Part shown: positions 48,627 through 63,600 of the stretch, piece after piece
How the letters are laid out: every line of letters begins with the position of its first letter
How positions within the stretch are numbered: position 1 is the stretch's first letter
NCBI GenBank assembly: GCA_965644295.1
Contig: CBFFRP010000578.1
Coordinates: 1-64,000, forward strand
Length of the DNA: 64,000 bases
Direction: 5' to 3'
Origin: Paraphysomonas bandaiensis
Taxonomy: Eukaryota > Chrysophyceae
The notes under the pieces: generated by a model
What the model was told of the DNA's origin: nothing
Seen by the model: only the letters and a program-made list of their open reading frames with translations
Databases searched by the model: none
Translations under genes and position numbers: made by a program

Positions 48627-51600
48627 TTACAGTAAACTTGAGAATGTATGATTAATATCGTCATTGTGACTGTTGTCTTCAAACAAAACACCAGCACTCG
48701 GAGAAGGGTCACTTTTCCACTCTATATTAACAGACCCAACGCTCAAAGTATGTGGCTCTCCGGGGCTACGGTCGAGTCCCCTCATAGAGACCTCCCTCCC
48801 AAGATATTTGATCGTCTCCTCCAACTCTGTGCTATCCACAGTTGAAGACGACTCTGATGAATCATCTTGGCCTTTTTCTATGTCTGAGGTATCATTGTCA
48901 TCGTCCCCATGTACTGTAGGTACCGCAGCAAATTGAACAGACCGGCCTCGTTTGGTATCAGCATCATCATCTTTTGCTCCCAAAGATGTATTATTTCCTG
49001 AAGAGTCTGTTGCATTCTTCGCGGATGACATTTCTTCCAACCCTTTGCTGGACCCGGAGGCTTCGGTCAAAAACTCTGCTCCAGACACACCGTCCATGTC
49101 ACTATCACTAGAATTTTCTATAATATCCTTTCCATACCAGTCATCAAGGTCATGGACATCCGTCTTCGTGCCACCAACAAGACTATGGGCACTTTCCCAT
49201 GTATGGTGGAATTGCTGATGTGCTTGTTGATAAAGAGGAATCGCATCAAGATACTTTCCTTGTGCACTTAATACTTCGGCCAGGCCGTTAATGACCTCAA
49301 CCTTTTCCATGGGGTCCACAACGTCAAGGTTGAACTCATCATCTTCAACACTCTGAAGATTCAGTGCCTTCCTAAATGTTTCTTCGGCGTCCTCAAGGTT
49401 CCCGTCATCTCTCAATTCTTTCGCACGCAGTAACAGGAGATGGTGGGCTTGTCCAGTTGGCACAGAATCGTGATTAGCGTACTTCTCTTCTAGCTGTTGG
49501 CGATCATATGATCGCTTCAAAAAGTACAAGCCGATACACAACAAACAGCATAAGAATAAAATTGGGAAGGCAATAGAGTATATCAGTGTCCTAGTTTCTA
49601 CCACTGCATCATCAGCAGATGATTTTATGACAGGAACTGGAACTGGTGCTGGGGTGGGACTTTCGTTTCTATCGCTCTCATAAGTTGCATTTTTTTCAAA
49701 CTCGAGAACGGTACCCAATAATACTGAACTTTCGGTTGAAAAGGCGTATTCTTTCTCACCACTCACAGACTGCAATCTTCTATGGCGCCGATCGGATGTA
49801 TGGAATGCATTGAAGGAGACGGGACATGAGCACGTGGTCGAAACACCATCGAACTTAACCACATTGCAGCTCGAATCCTCTGCTCCGGTTCCATCTGCGC
49901 ATATGGGGAGGGTATTATAAAGGGGACAGGACACGGTCCACGTTCCAAGAGAATTCGCTAGACATTCAACTTCTACAACAGTAGATAAGCCATTTGTAAC
50001 ATCTGCACTACAGAAATACTCTTGTGTGGAAAACGACGGCTCTTTCTCGCAATACAGTTCCACTTGGTGAACTTCGTTTAAATGTGTCACATCACTGCTT
50101 ACATTGCGCGAATGGGGCATTGTCGTCCACACAGAAGCCTCCTCGCTGACAGACACGTTTTCAGTCGTACTAAGCATGATCGAAGATATGGTGCGGCCAG
50201 CTGCACTAATGACAGTGCATGTTGCGTTCTCGACTTCACAATCAGGCTCAACAATGTCACTGAATGTAGATACTTGCAAGATATACTTCGCGGCAATGTT
50301 CAAGTCGAAGAAGTTAAGCACCTCAGAGAAATTAGATGGTGGAATAGGCTTCTCATTCGATAACGGAAAACCGGCTATGGAATTCGACAACGTAAATGGC
50401 CATCCAATAGCCACATATACACTGAACTCACTGTACACTCCGCTTGCTTCTTCGCCGACCAATAATATATCAATAATATTTTCGGTGATAAGATCAACTA
50501 AATCCGGTACCGAGTACATATTAGACAAATCAAGTTTTCGTCTCTGGCCAGATGCACCGGCCTTTGCAGCAGCAGAGTCTAACGTATTCACGCAGGAGAG
50601 TAAACTTAAAGCAGTGTCGACGCTTTGAAACTCAGACTGTATAAATATATTGCTAACTTCTGACGAGTATACTATGGCAGCTTCAATGACAGCCGGGAAT
50701 TCACCAGTTTGGACAACAGTACCATTCGCAAATAGAGAGCAGAGACTTATGGCAGATTCAATGTACAGCGAATTTTCCGTAAATTCAATTTCATTCAAAT
50801 GAGATGTCACAATGTCAATTAGAGAAAATATGATGTCAGCAATATTAGCTTTATCATTATCTCCATTTAAGCTGATATAATGTTCTACGGCAATATGTGC
50901 AGAGGCTGCACTCTGAAAGAGTAGGTTGTAATCTCTTATGCCTGTGGCATACTCAATTTCACTAACTATCTTGTCATTAAGAGTGTCAACACTAGCATAG
51001 TCACGGGGGGCGACAATAACATCAGTCGTACGCGACGTCGACGCGCCAAAGCGATCAAACACTGTGCCTTTCAGAGTAAGATAAAATTTTCCATCACGTA
51101 AAGACCCAGCTGGTAAATAGCTTGACACAAAAGAAAACTCAGAGAATGCTGTAATAAGTGTACTATCGGTACCGGCGTTTAAGTAGGCAAATGAATACGA
51201 GAGAGGCAGATCATCGTCCTCACATAGAATGGATGCCATCGAAAAATTTGTCCCTGAGGTGCCTGCTACCCCTTCTATAGGGAAAACATCAAAATCACCA
51301 TAAAGAGGACCAGCGTTTACTTGTACAATGACAGATGTCACAGCAGCTGCACAGTCAGTGCAGTGGTTGGGATACACTGCTAGCTGAAATATATAGCTGA
51401 CATCGCCATTAGCCAGAAATGTACGCGGCACTCTATGCGGAAACGAAAAAGTACCACCACTCGTAACTGTGAAGTTGAGCTCCGATAGAGTTGTGTCAGA
51501 CGACAAGATGCTCCACACAGCAATGGCGTCTGACGATGAAATAACAGTCGACGACAGAATAATATCGTCATTCCAATTCACTACTCGATTACCACTCTGT

Positions 51601-54600
51601 TCATCACTTTCCAGCACAGAAACTTCCAGGACTGGGGTCGTCTTATCTGCTGCTGTCGTAACCAGCTCAACAGTAGTCTCAGCTTTCGAAATCACATTGC
51701 TGATAAGAACCGTGAATTCATACGTGGCTGACGAATCCAAAGTGTTAGCGGGAATCGTAATCACTGATTTTGTACTCGAGACTCCATCTAAACCACATTC
51801 ATCAAGCGCAGGGGAAACCTTAATACAATCCCAACTATATGACAGATTTGATTCTTCTCCACGTTGTGTTCCCACACTTTCGTCGTAAGAAAATGACGCG
51901 TCCAGCTCAATCACATCACCCGCCGACTTGGTTACATAATTACCCCCGCGAATTAAAGGTACAATCGACCCATCTAGAACATAGACTCTCATTGAAGATG
52001 AAGCTGATGTCCCAGCTACTACATCAGTAACCACCAAAGTAATCTTATAATCGGAGCCTGAAGCAAACGAATACGGCGCCGCGATGAAATTGAGAGGACT
52101 GGATGCCGTGTTAATGACGCTAGTTATTGTTTTTCCCGCACTCGACACAGTCCACTTGTACGACAAAGTACTACTTGTCGTGGACGTACCGCTACAAGTA
52201 GAGGGCGATGCTCTGGCGTGAATTGCAAATGTTTCATACGTGAATATATTTCTTCGACGGCTGCCATCGAAAAGAACATGGGGGACAGTTGTTTTCAATC
52301 TCTTAACAACAGTAACTGAAGACGAGTCAGACGCTCCCAAGAAATTTTTCAACATTAACTTGAATTTGTAGGTTCTTCCAGAAGTTAAATATGAGCTCGG
52401 AATCTGTCGACATCGAGATTTTTCTGAGCAGGTCGAAAAAGCACTGTTCAAATAAGCGGTGACTTTTGCATCTGCCCCCTGAGTAAGTGACTCCGCAGAC
52501 CATACAGCTTCAGTCCAATTTCTTCCTCCACTTCCACTAGATTGTTCGTAGGAAAGTTGCAGCGACGAACAGGCAGATATCCACTGAGGGGCGGTTATTC
52601 GCACAGTTGGAATAATTGGATCTAGTGGAGCTTCAATTTCTACTTCCGCAGCAGGAGATGCGCCATACGATGGGCAAGTCGTCGAGCCAGCAGTACAAGC
52701 CGCTGTTACCACACCGGGAAGTAAACTAAGTGAACTTCCGACTGAAGGGACAGGTGAAAGAAGCGCTGGTAATGCAGCCTTGATCTCTCTGTCAGACAAG
52801 AAAGTACAAGATGAATCACTCGCTCCAGCAAAGGAGAATATTCGGTCACATGAAAACACTGTATCAAATAAACCCCCATTCATTCCCATATCTGTTCTAG
52901 AGTCGAAAGTAATCACAAGAGACGCACCCGAATTCGAAAATTTGGCCGCTAGCAGCGTAGGGGGTTCAGGTGTAACATCAGTTCCATAGGCTTGAATTAC
53001 AACATACTCATCTGCACTGTATGATGACGACACATTAACGTAGTACTCTTCAGCACTATCTCCTGACACATTAAGTGTCACATAATAGCACCCAGCATCT
53101 AAGGGGTATATTCTAAACGCCTTGGAAGCATCGATAGACGATGTACTGGTAAACAATATCTGCGAGGGAATAACACTAGCGGTAGAGACCGTTAAACTGT
53201 CGGGTGATATCAGCAAACTGCACTGCCCGGACTGTGGCAGGGGCGCGAAATAAGTTTGCACACCAATTTCTACAGCTTTCGACGGCCTGTCGTTTAATAT
53301 TATAGAAAATTTCGAGGACGACTGAGCCGTAGGAATACGATAACCAGAATACGATAGGTATATGGCCTTTAGTCCGAGTATGGTCGATTTTACCGCCATG
53401 TCATATACGGTACTTAAAGCAGTTTTCTCGGCGCCGGATTCTTGCTTTAAAACTGACTCAGTATAGCACAAAATCGTGTAATTGACACCAATAGCCAATT
53501 TAGTCAATTCCACTTCGAAACTACCCGGTCCACTCGCATAGCCACGAACCCCACTAACCATGATACTTTCCACACTCGTGATTACTGGAAGTCCGTCGTA
53601 TGCAGCACAATACAGATACCCTTCGGCAGAAATATTGTGTAACGTGACAACAATACTTCTCATGTTGAAATTAGGAGCAGTGGAAATATGAGAAAAAGTA
53701 GGTGGAGTTGTTAGTGATTCAATATCCATACACATACCCGAGGATCTACCACCGACACCATAACAAGCCACGTCCGTAGGGAATGCTAAATTACTGCCAC
53801 AATCGCAAGGTGTTTCACAATCAACACATACTCTTAACGTAGAGTCACTACACATTTCAGTTTTCCATGAATGACCACTGCATTCCACAACACCATCAAC
53901 TTCTTCGCTCAATGCAGTGTAGAATGAAGTTAAACTTTGCTCGTCATCACAAACAATATGCCTAGAATAAGAGTTCGCCCTTGAGCAACCAGAGCAATTA
54001 GCACCAGCAACTACCACGGATACTGAACGTGGTATTTTGAAATTGTAATCTACAGTTGCGTTCGCCAAGAAGCTTCGCCACATACTCGCACCTCCACTAC
54101 GCTGATCTCCATACCACACACTATCCTTGTAACGGTAATCGCACGATGGCCCGTTAATAATCTCATCAACAATGCTTTCCGCCAATTCGATATCGTATGT
54201 AATTGTAGGTGTCGCAGAAGCACGTACTGTGGGCTTGCTTGTCGGGAAATAGGTTGGCAAAAAGGTATCATCGAAGCTACAACTATTCAATAACTGGTAA
54301 AATTGAGCCGAGATATTAGGATCAAAAATACTAATAGATAATGTAGATGAAATCTGTGCTTTTGTGGAAGAACGGATTAGCAAATCACCATCAACATCCG
54401 AAGAAAAAAAAGAATGAACATTCACATGAATATTGGGATATGAGACAACATTCACAGACGACACAGACTGCCCAACAAATGGTGAACTGTATAAAACACG
54501 AATAGCATCATTTAGAAAATCCGTCACAAAGAGAACAGGACGATTCAGGTGTGAATAAGCGTAAGATATAGTCAATGGATAGGAAAACTCCGCTACATCA

Positions 54601-57600
54601 CCCCACCCATCACGATACCCTCCAGCAGTAGTGTATACATCACTGCCATTACGATCCTGAGAAAAGTCATAGCCAGCATACGTACTCACGTAACCCGAAT
54701 ACACCGAATACTTACGAACAGTCATCGAACCTACATTGAAATCATCGAATTCACTTCCAAACTCAGAAAAACTTTCAGTAAAATACAAAGAATCACCCAC
54801 GGGATCATACGTAATGCTAGACGGAAATGCCAATAGGGCACTCGTACCAAATCCATCCTGCAGATATGGAGTGGGATCATCAGAACCAATGCCTCCATAC
54901 GTCACACTAGGATCTCCAGCCAAAACCGTTATCTCAGAGTAGTGACTCACACCCATAGGTATCCGTAACAATAAATTCAAACCCAACGATACTGTCACAT
55001 ATATCATGCCATGGCTCTCCACAGCTGCTACCCCAAATATATACACATTATTAGGCCAAGAATTAGCTGTCTTGAACGCAGTTAATGCTGTGTACTCATT
55101 ACGAACATATGCTGATATCGAGGTGGAACTCGTGTCTCGAGTAAGGTTAAACAGCTTCGTCCGATCAGTCACATATAGATACGATCCGGCCTTATCAACA
55201 TCCATACCAGGAAAGCGACCTCCAGTGCTTAGGCCATCAGATTCAGTGAACACGAATCTATCTCCAGCACTATTCGATACCGTGTATACATATCGTGTGG
55301 CGAAGTCAAGTATACGAATGAGTTTGCTATCATCGCTACAAACATATAGTAAATCTGAGTCGTTGTCATACTTCATTTTGCTGACTTTGCTGAAAGATGT
55401 GTTACTGTTTTCAAAGTTTCCATCTTCACTGCCGCCACTTGGTCCTCCTGTTACAAATTTTGTCTTTGACGAGAAGTCCAATATATTACCATTCGTTATC
55501 GTCCCATTTACAAATAATATTTTGCTTGCAATCGAAACAAAAAAACCGGATACTCCAGAGTAATATCCAGGCTCCACACCAACTGCTCCATTTATATTTG
55601 CTAAAGTGGAGACGTTGACGACTCTACCATCCACGGTTGGCAAAACCGAAGGATTACAAGTCACAGTAGGATGGATAGTTGGCAAAATGCTTGGTAAAGG
55701 AGACGGAAAAAGGGTAGGTGGGAGAGTATTATTCACAGCCTTAGACCCAACCGCAGTATAAACAACGCGAATAGCATCATTTAGAAAATCCGTCACAAAG
55801 AGAACAGGACGATTCAGGTGTGAATAAGCGTAAGATATAGTCAATGGATAGGAAAACTCCGCTACACCACCCCACCCATCACGATACCCTCCAGCAGTGT
55901 AATATGAACCATCCTCATTACGATCCTGAGAAAAGTCATAGCCAGCATACGTACTCACGTAACCTGAATACACCGAATACTTACGTACAGTCATCGAACC
56001 TACATTGAAATCATCGAATTCACTTCCAAGCTCAGAAAAACTTTCAGTGAAATACAAAGAATCACCCACGGGATCATACGTAATGCTAGACGGAAATGCC
56101 AATAGAGCACTCGTACCAAATCCATCCTGCAGATATGGAGTGGGATCATCAGAACCAATGCCTCCATACGTCACACTAGGATCTCCAGCCAAAACCGTTA
56201 TCTCAGAGTAGTGACTCACGCCCATAGGTATCCGTAACAATAAATTCAAACCCAACGATACTGTCACATATATCATGCCATGGCTCTCCACAGCTGCTAC
56301 CCCAAATATATACACATTATTAGGCCAAGAATTAGCTGTCTTGAACGCAGTTAATGCTGTGTACTCATTACGAACATATGCTGATATCGAGGTGGAACTC
56401 GTGTCTCGAGTAAGGTTAAACAGCTTCGTCCGATCAGTCACATATAGATACGATCCGGCCTTATCAACATCCATACCAGGAAAGCGACCTCCAGTGCTTA
56501 GACCATCAGATTCAGTGAACACGAATCTATCTCCAGCACTATTCGATACCGTGTATACATATCGTGTGGCGAAGTCAAGTATACGAACAAGTCTTTGTTC
56601 TGCAGAAACAGTGACGTATAACGTATTTGTTGAGGCGTCATACTTCATCGTTCCAATATTTTCGAATCCTACTTCATTACTTTCAAATGATCCATCTTGG
56701 TTTCCATGCGCAGTTGAACCTCCAGCAACCTTAACAATAAAGGGAGGGTGGTTTGTGGCGGAATTTTCAATGGTGGATTGGTTGATAAACATTATCTCGT
56801 TAGTGATGGTGGTATAAAATACTCCCGACATGTTCATGTAACTACCATATTCAACACCAATAGATCTATTTGCTGTAATCGCTACGGATGACACATTTAT
56901 AAATTTGTAGTCCACTGTGGGAGTCAGAGTTGGGGGAAAAGTCGAGGGACTCAGAGTAGGAATTGAAGTTGGTATGGGTGAAGGCGCCACCGATACCACC
57001 TGGGTTGGTAGCATACTAGGGGCAGAACTAGGAAATGATGACGGAAGACAAGTTGGTAAATCCGTCGGAAATTTAGTTGGTATAACCGTTGGTCTCAATG
57101 TAGGCGAAATCGTCGGTGGAGAAGACTCTATCGATCTTACAACTCCTACTCCAGTATAAACAACGCGAATAGCATCATTTAGAAAATCCGTCACAAAGAG
57201 AACAGGACGATTCAGGTGTGAATAAGCGTAAGATATAGTCAATGGATAGGAAAACTCCGCTACACCACCCCACCCATCACGATACCCTCCAGCAGTGTAA
57301 TATGAACCATCCTCATTACGATCCTGAGAAAAGTCATAGCCAGCATACGTACTCACGTAACCCGAATACACCGAATACTTACGAACAGTCATCGAACCTA
57401 CATTGAAATCATCGAATTCACTTCCAAACTCAGAAAAACTTTCAGTGAAATACAAAGAATCACCCACAGGATCATACGTAATGCTAGACGGAAATGCCAA
57501 TAGAGCACTCGTACCAAATCCATCCTGCAGATATGGAGTGGGATCATCAGAACCAATGCCTCCATACGTCACACTAGGATCTCCAGCCAAAACCGTTATA

Positions 57601-60600
57601 TCAGAGTAGTGACTCACGCCCATAGGTATCCGTAACAATAAATTCAAACCCAACGATACTGTCACATATATCATGCCATGGCTCTCCACAGCTGCTACCC
57701 CAAATATATACACATTATTAGGCCAAGAATTAGCTGTCTTGAACGCAGTTAATGCTGTGTACTCATTACGAACATATGCTGATATCGAGGTGGAACTCGT
57801 GTCTCGAGTAAGGTTAAACAGCTTCGTCCGATCAGTCACATATAGATACGATCCGGCCTTATCAACATCCATACCAGGAAAGCGACCACCAGTACTCAGT
57901 CCGTCGTACTCAGTGAACTCGTAAGTATTTCCAGTGACATTCGATACTGTGTATGCAATACCTGATTTTAAATCTAATGATCGTATTTTTCGATATGTAT
58001 CATCACACGCATATATAATATCATTAGCATTATCATGTATTATGCTTCCAATTGTTGGTTCTCCACTGAGATTGGGTCCATCCTGGAAGTCCTCTGTACT
58101 AATATTGACAATGGTAACAAACATTGGTACTCTGTCTGAACGATATGACCCGATACCGGTGTCATTGACGAACAACACTGCTGTTCCAGTTGTAACAAAA
58201 AGTCCCGATGCACCCATGTATAGTCCTGATGCTAAACCAACCATACCCTTCATATTCTCAGATAGAGTGGACACATTGACAAACCGATAATCGTGTGTCG
58301 GGGATAATGTCGGACCTGTCGGGCTACAAGAGGGTGTGGCAGTGGGGACTGATGTCGTTGGCAGCGAAGTTGGGGTAGAGGAGGGTAAGACAGAGGGAAT
58401 GACAATTGGGCATATCGTTGGAGACGAAGTAGGACTCCACGATGGTGAAAGAGATGGAGGCGATGATGGTACATCAGTTTGTGCAGCTGAGGGGTGTGAG
58501 GTGGGTACATATGTAGGGCTACTACTGGGATGACATGAAGGATTAGTGGTTGGACTTGGAGTAGGATCACATGTCGACAACAGAGTAGGCTTCAGTGTCG
58601 GCGTAGTGGTAGGATGTCGAGTGGGGGTGGCAGAAGGAGAGCATATTGGTCCCATAGTCGGCTCAAAAGTAGGAGTTCCACTTGGTAAAAAGGTTGGAGC
58701 GGCTGAAGGTGTGCAACTCGGGATGCCAGTTGGATGTAAAGACGGTGTATGGGAGGGAGTATGAGAGGGAATAGCCGTTACACTAGCGGTTGGGTAGGCG
58801 GTCGGGACTCCAGAAGGGCTACTGGACGGATTGATACTTGGCACAATAGAGGGACAAAAAGATGGAAAACATGATGGACAAATCGTTGGCCTACTATTAG
58901 AAGGCTGAGATGTCGGGAAAGAGGTTGGGGAGTATACGGAATACACAACGCGAATAGCATCATTTAGAAAATCCGTCACAAAGAGAACAGGACGATTCAG
59001 GTGTGAATAAGCGTAGGATATAGTCAATGGATAGGAAAACTCCGCTACACCACCCCGCCCATCACGATACCCTCCAGCAGTAGTGTATACGTCACTGCCA
59101 TTACGATCCTGTGAAAAGTCATAGCCAGCATACGTACTCACGTAACCCGAATACACCGAATACTTACGAACAGTCATCGAACCTACATTGAAATCATCGA
59201 ACTCACTTCCAAGCTCAGAAAAACTTTCAGTGAAATACAAAGAATCACCCACGGGATCATACGTAATGCTAGACGGAAATGCCAATAGGGCACTCGTACC
59301 AAATCCATCCTGCAGATATGGAGTGGGATCATCAGAACCAATGCCTCCATACGTCACACTAGGATCTCCAGCCAAAACCGTTATCTCAGAGTAGTGACTC
59401 ACACCCATAGGTATCCGTAACAATAAATTCAAACCCAACGATACTGTCACATATATCATGCCATGGCTCTCCACAGCTGCTACCCCAAATATATACACAT
59501 TATTAGGCCAAGAATTAGCTGTCTTGAACGCAGTTAATGCTGTGTACTCATTACGAACATATGCTGATATCGAGGTGGAACTCGTGTCTCGAGTAAGGTT
59601 AAACAGCTTCGTCCGATCAGTCACATATAGATACGATCCGGCCTTATCAACATCCATACCAGGAAAGCGACCTCCAGTGCTCAGGCCATCAGATTTGGTG
59701 AACACGAATCTATCTCCAGCACTATTCGATACCGTGTATACATATCGTGTGGCGAAGTCAAGTATACGAACAAGTCTTTCTTTGTCACCACAGGCGAATA
59801 GGATGTCGGAGTCATCGTCGTATTTCATTCTGTTTACGTCATCGAAATGGGCTTCACCGTTGTCGAAAGAACCATCTGTACTTGCTTTTACACTTCCACC
59901 AGCAACATGTATAGCAGATATATTGAATCTGATGTTCGTGGATTCGACATCGTACTTGTTAATAAACACTATCTTATTGGCGATTGAAACAAAAACACCA
60001 GCCATATTTATATATTGTCCCGGTTCAACCGAAACAACACTACCTAAACTGAAATAAGTAGAAACATTAATGACTGTGTTATCCGTTGTAGGAAGAACGG
60101 ATGGCAAATTAGTAAGACCTAGAGAAGGCAACATAGTCGGATTACGTGAAGGGAACATTGTTGGCTTCCTAGTTGGAGGACTTGTAACTGCTGAAGGAAC
60201 AGCACCAATACCAGTATAAACAACGCGAATAGCATCATTTAGAAAATCCGTCACAAAGAGAACAGGACGATTCAGGTGTGAATAAGCGTAAGATATAGTC
60301 AATGGATAGGAAAACTCCGCTACACCACCCCACCCATCACGATACCCTCCAGCAGTAGTATATACGTCACTGCCATTACGATCCTGTGAAAAGTCATAGC
60401 CAGCATACGTACTCACGTAACCCGAATACACCGAATACTTACGTACAGTCATCGAACCTACATTGAAATCATCGAATTCACTTCCAAGCTCAGAAAAACT
60501 TTCAGTGAAATACAAAGAATCACCCACGGGATCATACGTAATGCTAGACGGAAATGCCAATAGAGCACTCGTACCAAATCCATCCTGCAGATATGGAGTG

Positions 60601-63600
60601 GGATCATCAGAACCAATGCCTCCATACGTCACACTAGGATCTCCAGCCAAAACCGTTATCTCAGAGTAGTGACTCACACCCATAGGTATCCGTAACAATA
60701 AATTCAAACCCAACGATACTGTCACATATATCATGCCATGGCTCTCCACAGCTGCTACCCCAAATATATACACATTATTAGGCCAAGAATTAGCTGTCTT
60801 GAACGCAGTTAATGCTGTGTACTCATTACGAACATATGCTGATATCGAGGTGGAACTCGTGTCTCGAGTAAGGTTAAACAGCTTCGTCCGATCAGTCACA
60901 TATAGATACGATCCAGCCTTATCAACATCCATACCAGGAAAGCGACCTCCAGTGCTCAGGCCATCAGATTTGGTGAACACGAATCTATCTCCAGCACTAT
61001 TCGATACCGTGTATACATATCGTGTGGCGAAGTCAAGTATACGAACAAGTCTTTCTTCGTCACCACAAGCGAATAGGATGTCGGAGTCCTCGTCGTATTT
61101 CATTTTACCTACATTTCCAAAAGTTGCTCCACTAGAAAACAACCCATCGTTACTGTCACCAGTCGATCCACCTGCCACAGTCAAAACTGTACGGGGTTCA
61201 GTTGGATCATAAGACTCAACACTAGAACCTACAATAAATATGACAGCACTTCCATTGGTTACAAATACACCAGAGCTGTCCAAATACATTCCAGACTCCA
61301 CCCCGACAACACTCCCAACAACAGAGAAAGTTGAAACATTAGAAAATCTGTAATCTACAGAAGGCATCGACGTTGGCACACTGGACGGGAAAGATGATGG
61401 CATGTGGGAAGGTTTGACACTTGGGAGGTGTGTAGGGGACAACGATGGAAAATATGTGGGCACTCGAGAAGGGAAGTAGGACGGTGAAACGGTAGGACGA
61501 CAAGTGGGAGGCTTCGATATCTGCGATGGGATTGAACCCACGACAGTATAAACAACGCGAATAGCATCATTTAGAAAATCCGTCACAAAGAGAACAGGAC
61601 GATTCAGGTGTGAATAAGCGTAAGATATAGTCAATGGATAGGAAAACTCCGCTACACCACCCCACCCATCACGATACCCTCCAGCAGTAGTATATACGTC
61701 ACTGCCATTACGATCCTGTGAAAAGTCATAGCCAGCATACGTACTCACGTAACCCGAATACACCGAATACTTACGTACAGTCATCGAACCTACATTGAAA
61801 TCATCGAATTCACTTCCAAACTCAGAAAAACTTTCAGTGAAATACAAAGAATCATCCACGGGATCATACGTAATGCTAGACGGAAATGCCAATAGGGCAC
61901 TCGTACCAAATCCATCCTGCAGATATGGAGTGGGATCATCAGAACCAATGCCTCCATACGTCACACTAGGATCTCCAGCCAAAACCGTTATCTCAGAGTA
62001 GTGACTCACACCCATAGGTATCCGTAACAATAAATTCAAACCCAACGATACTGTCACATATATCATGCCATGGCTCTCCACAGCTGCTACCCCAAATATA
62101 TACACATTATTAGGCCAAGAATTAGCTGTCTTGAACGCAGTTAATGCTGTGTACTCATTACGAACATATGCTGATATCGAGGTGGAACTCGTGTCTCGAG
62201 TAAGGTTAAACAGCTTCGTCCGATCAGTCACATATAGATACGATCCGGCCTTATCAACATCCATACCAGGAAAGCGACCTCCAGTGCTCAGGCCATCAGA
62301 TTTGGTGAACACGAATCTATCTCCAGCACTATTCGATACCGTGTGTACATATCGTGTGGCGAAGTCAAGTATACGAACAAGTCTTTCTTCGTCACCACAG
62401 GCGAATAGGATGTCGGAGTCCTCGTCGTATTTCATTTTACCTACATTTCCAAAAGTTGCTCCACTAGAAAACAACCCATCGTTACTGTCACCAGTCGATC
62501 CACCTGCCACAGTCAAAACTGTACGGGGTTCAGTTGGATCATAAGACTCAACACTAGAACCTACAATAAATATGACAGCACTTCCATTGGTTACAAATAC
62601 ACCAGAGCTGTCCAAATACATTCCAGACTCCACCCCAACAACACTCCCAACAACAGAGAAAGTTGAAACATTAGAGAATCTGTGATCAACAGAAGGAGCA
62701 AAAGTAGGCGCTGTCGGGGAAACAGAGGGTGGATGCGTTGGAGCCTCAGTTGGCAAAATGGTGGGTGTTGACGTTGGAAGAGATGTCGGTAGTGCTGTTG
62801 GGGACACGGTCGGAGAGAACGACGGGGCAGATGTCGGAACCGACGTAGGAGATCTCGTTGGAGAAAGAGTAGGATCCACTGTCGGTGCGTAAGTAGGAAC
62901 AGAGCTAGGTATTGTACTTGGGGCCGACGTTGGAGTAAACGTAGGACTCGATGTAGGATGTGACGTAGGATCTCTAGTAGGAATCATTGTCGGGGTACTA
63001 CTCGGTAACGCTGTAGGAGAACGAGTAGGAGTCGAGCTTGGGGATGACGTCGGATGCACTGTAGGAACCCTCGTTGGACGAGATGTTGGAGAATGTGTAG
63101 GGGAATTCGTTTCTCCATCAACAGTCGGGCGTGATGTCACTGGCGCCAAACTTGGCTCGCCACTAGGAACACAACTAGGGGCTCCACTGGGGGCAACGGT
63201 GGGAACAGATGTCGGTAGTGCTGTTGGGGACACGGTCGGAGAGAACGACGGGGCAGATGTCGGAACCGACGTAGGAGATCTCGTTGGAGAAAGAGTAGGA
63301 TCCATTGTCGGTGCGTAAGTAGGAACAGAGCTAGGTGTTGTACTTGGGGCCGACGTTGGAGTAAACGTAGGACTCGATGTAGGATGTGACGTAGGATCTC
63401 TAGTAGGACTCATTGTCGGGGTACTACTCGGTAACGCTGTAGGAGAACGAGTAGGAGTCGAGCTTGGGGATGACGTCGGATGCACTGTTGGAACCCTCGT
63501 TGGACGAGACGTTGGAGAATGTGTAGGGGAATTCGATTCTCCATCAACAGTCGGGCGTGATGTCACTGGCGCCAAACTTGGCTCGCCACTAGGAACACAA

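Noticed and set aside
54736-62544. Plus-strand frames of 68 and 159-199 codons repeated six times opposite the giant gene
   Set aside because: They recur only because the minus-strand propeller cores are nearly identical; the composition is that of an antisense shadow.
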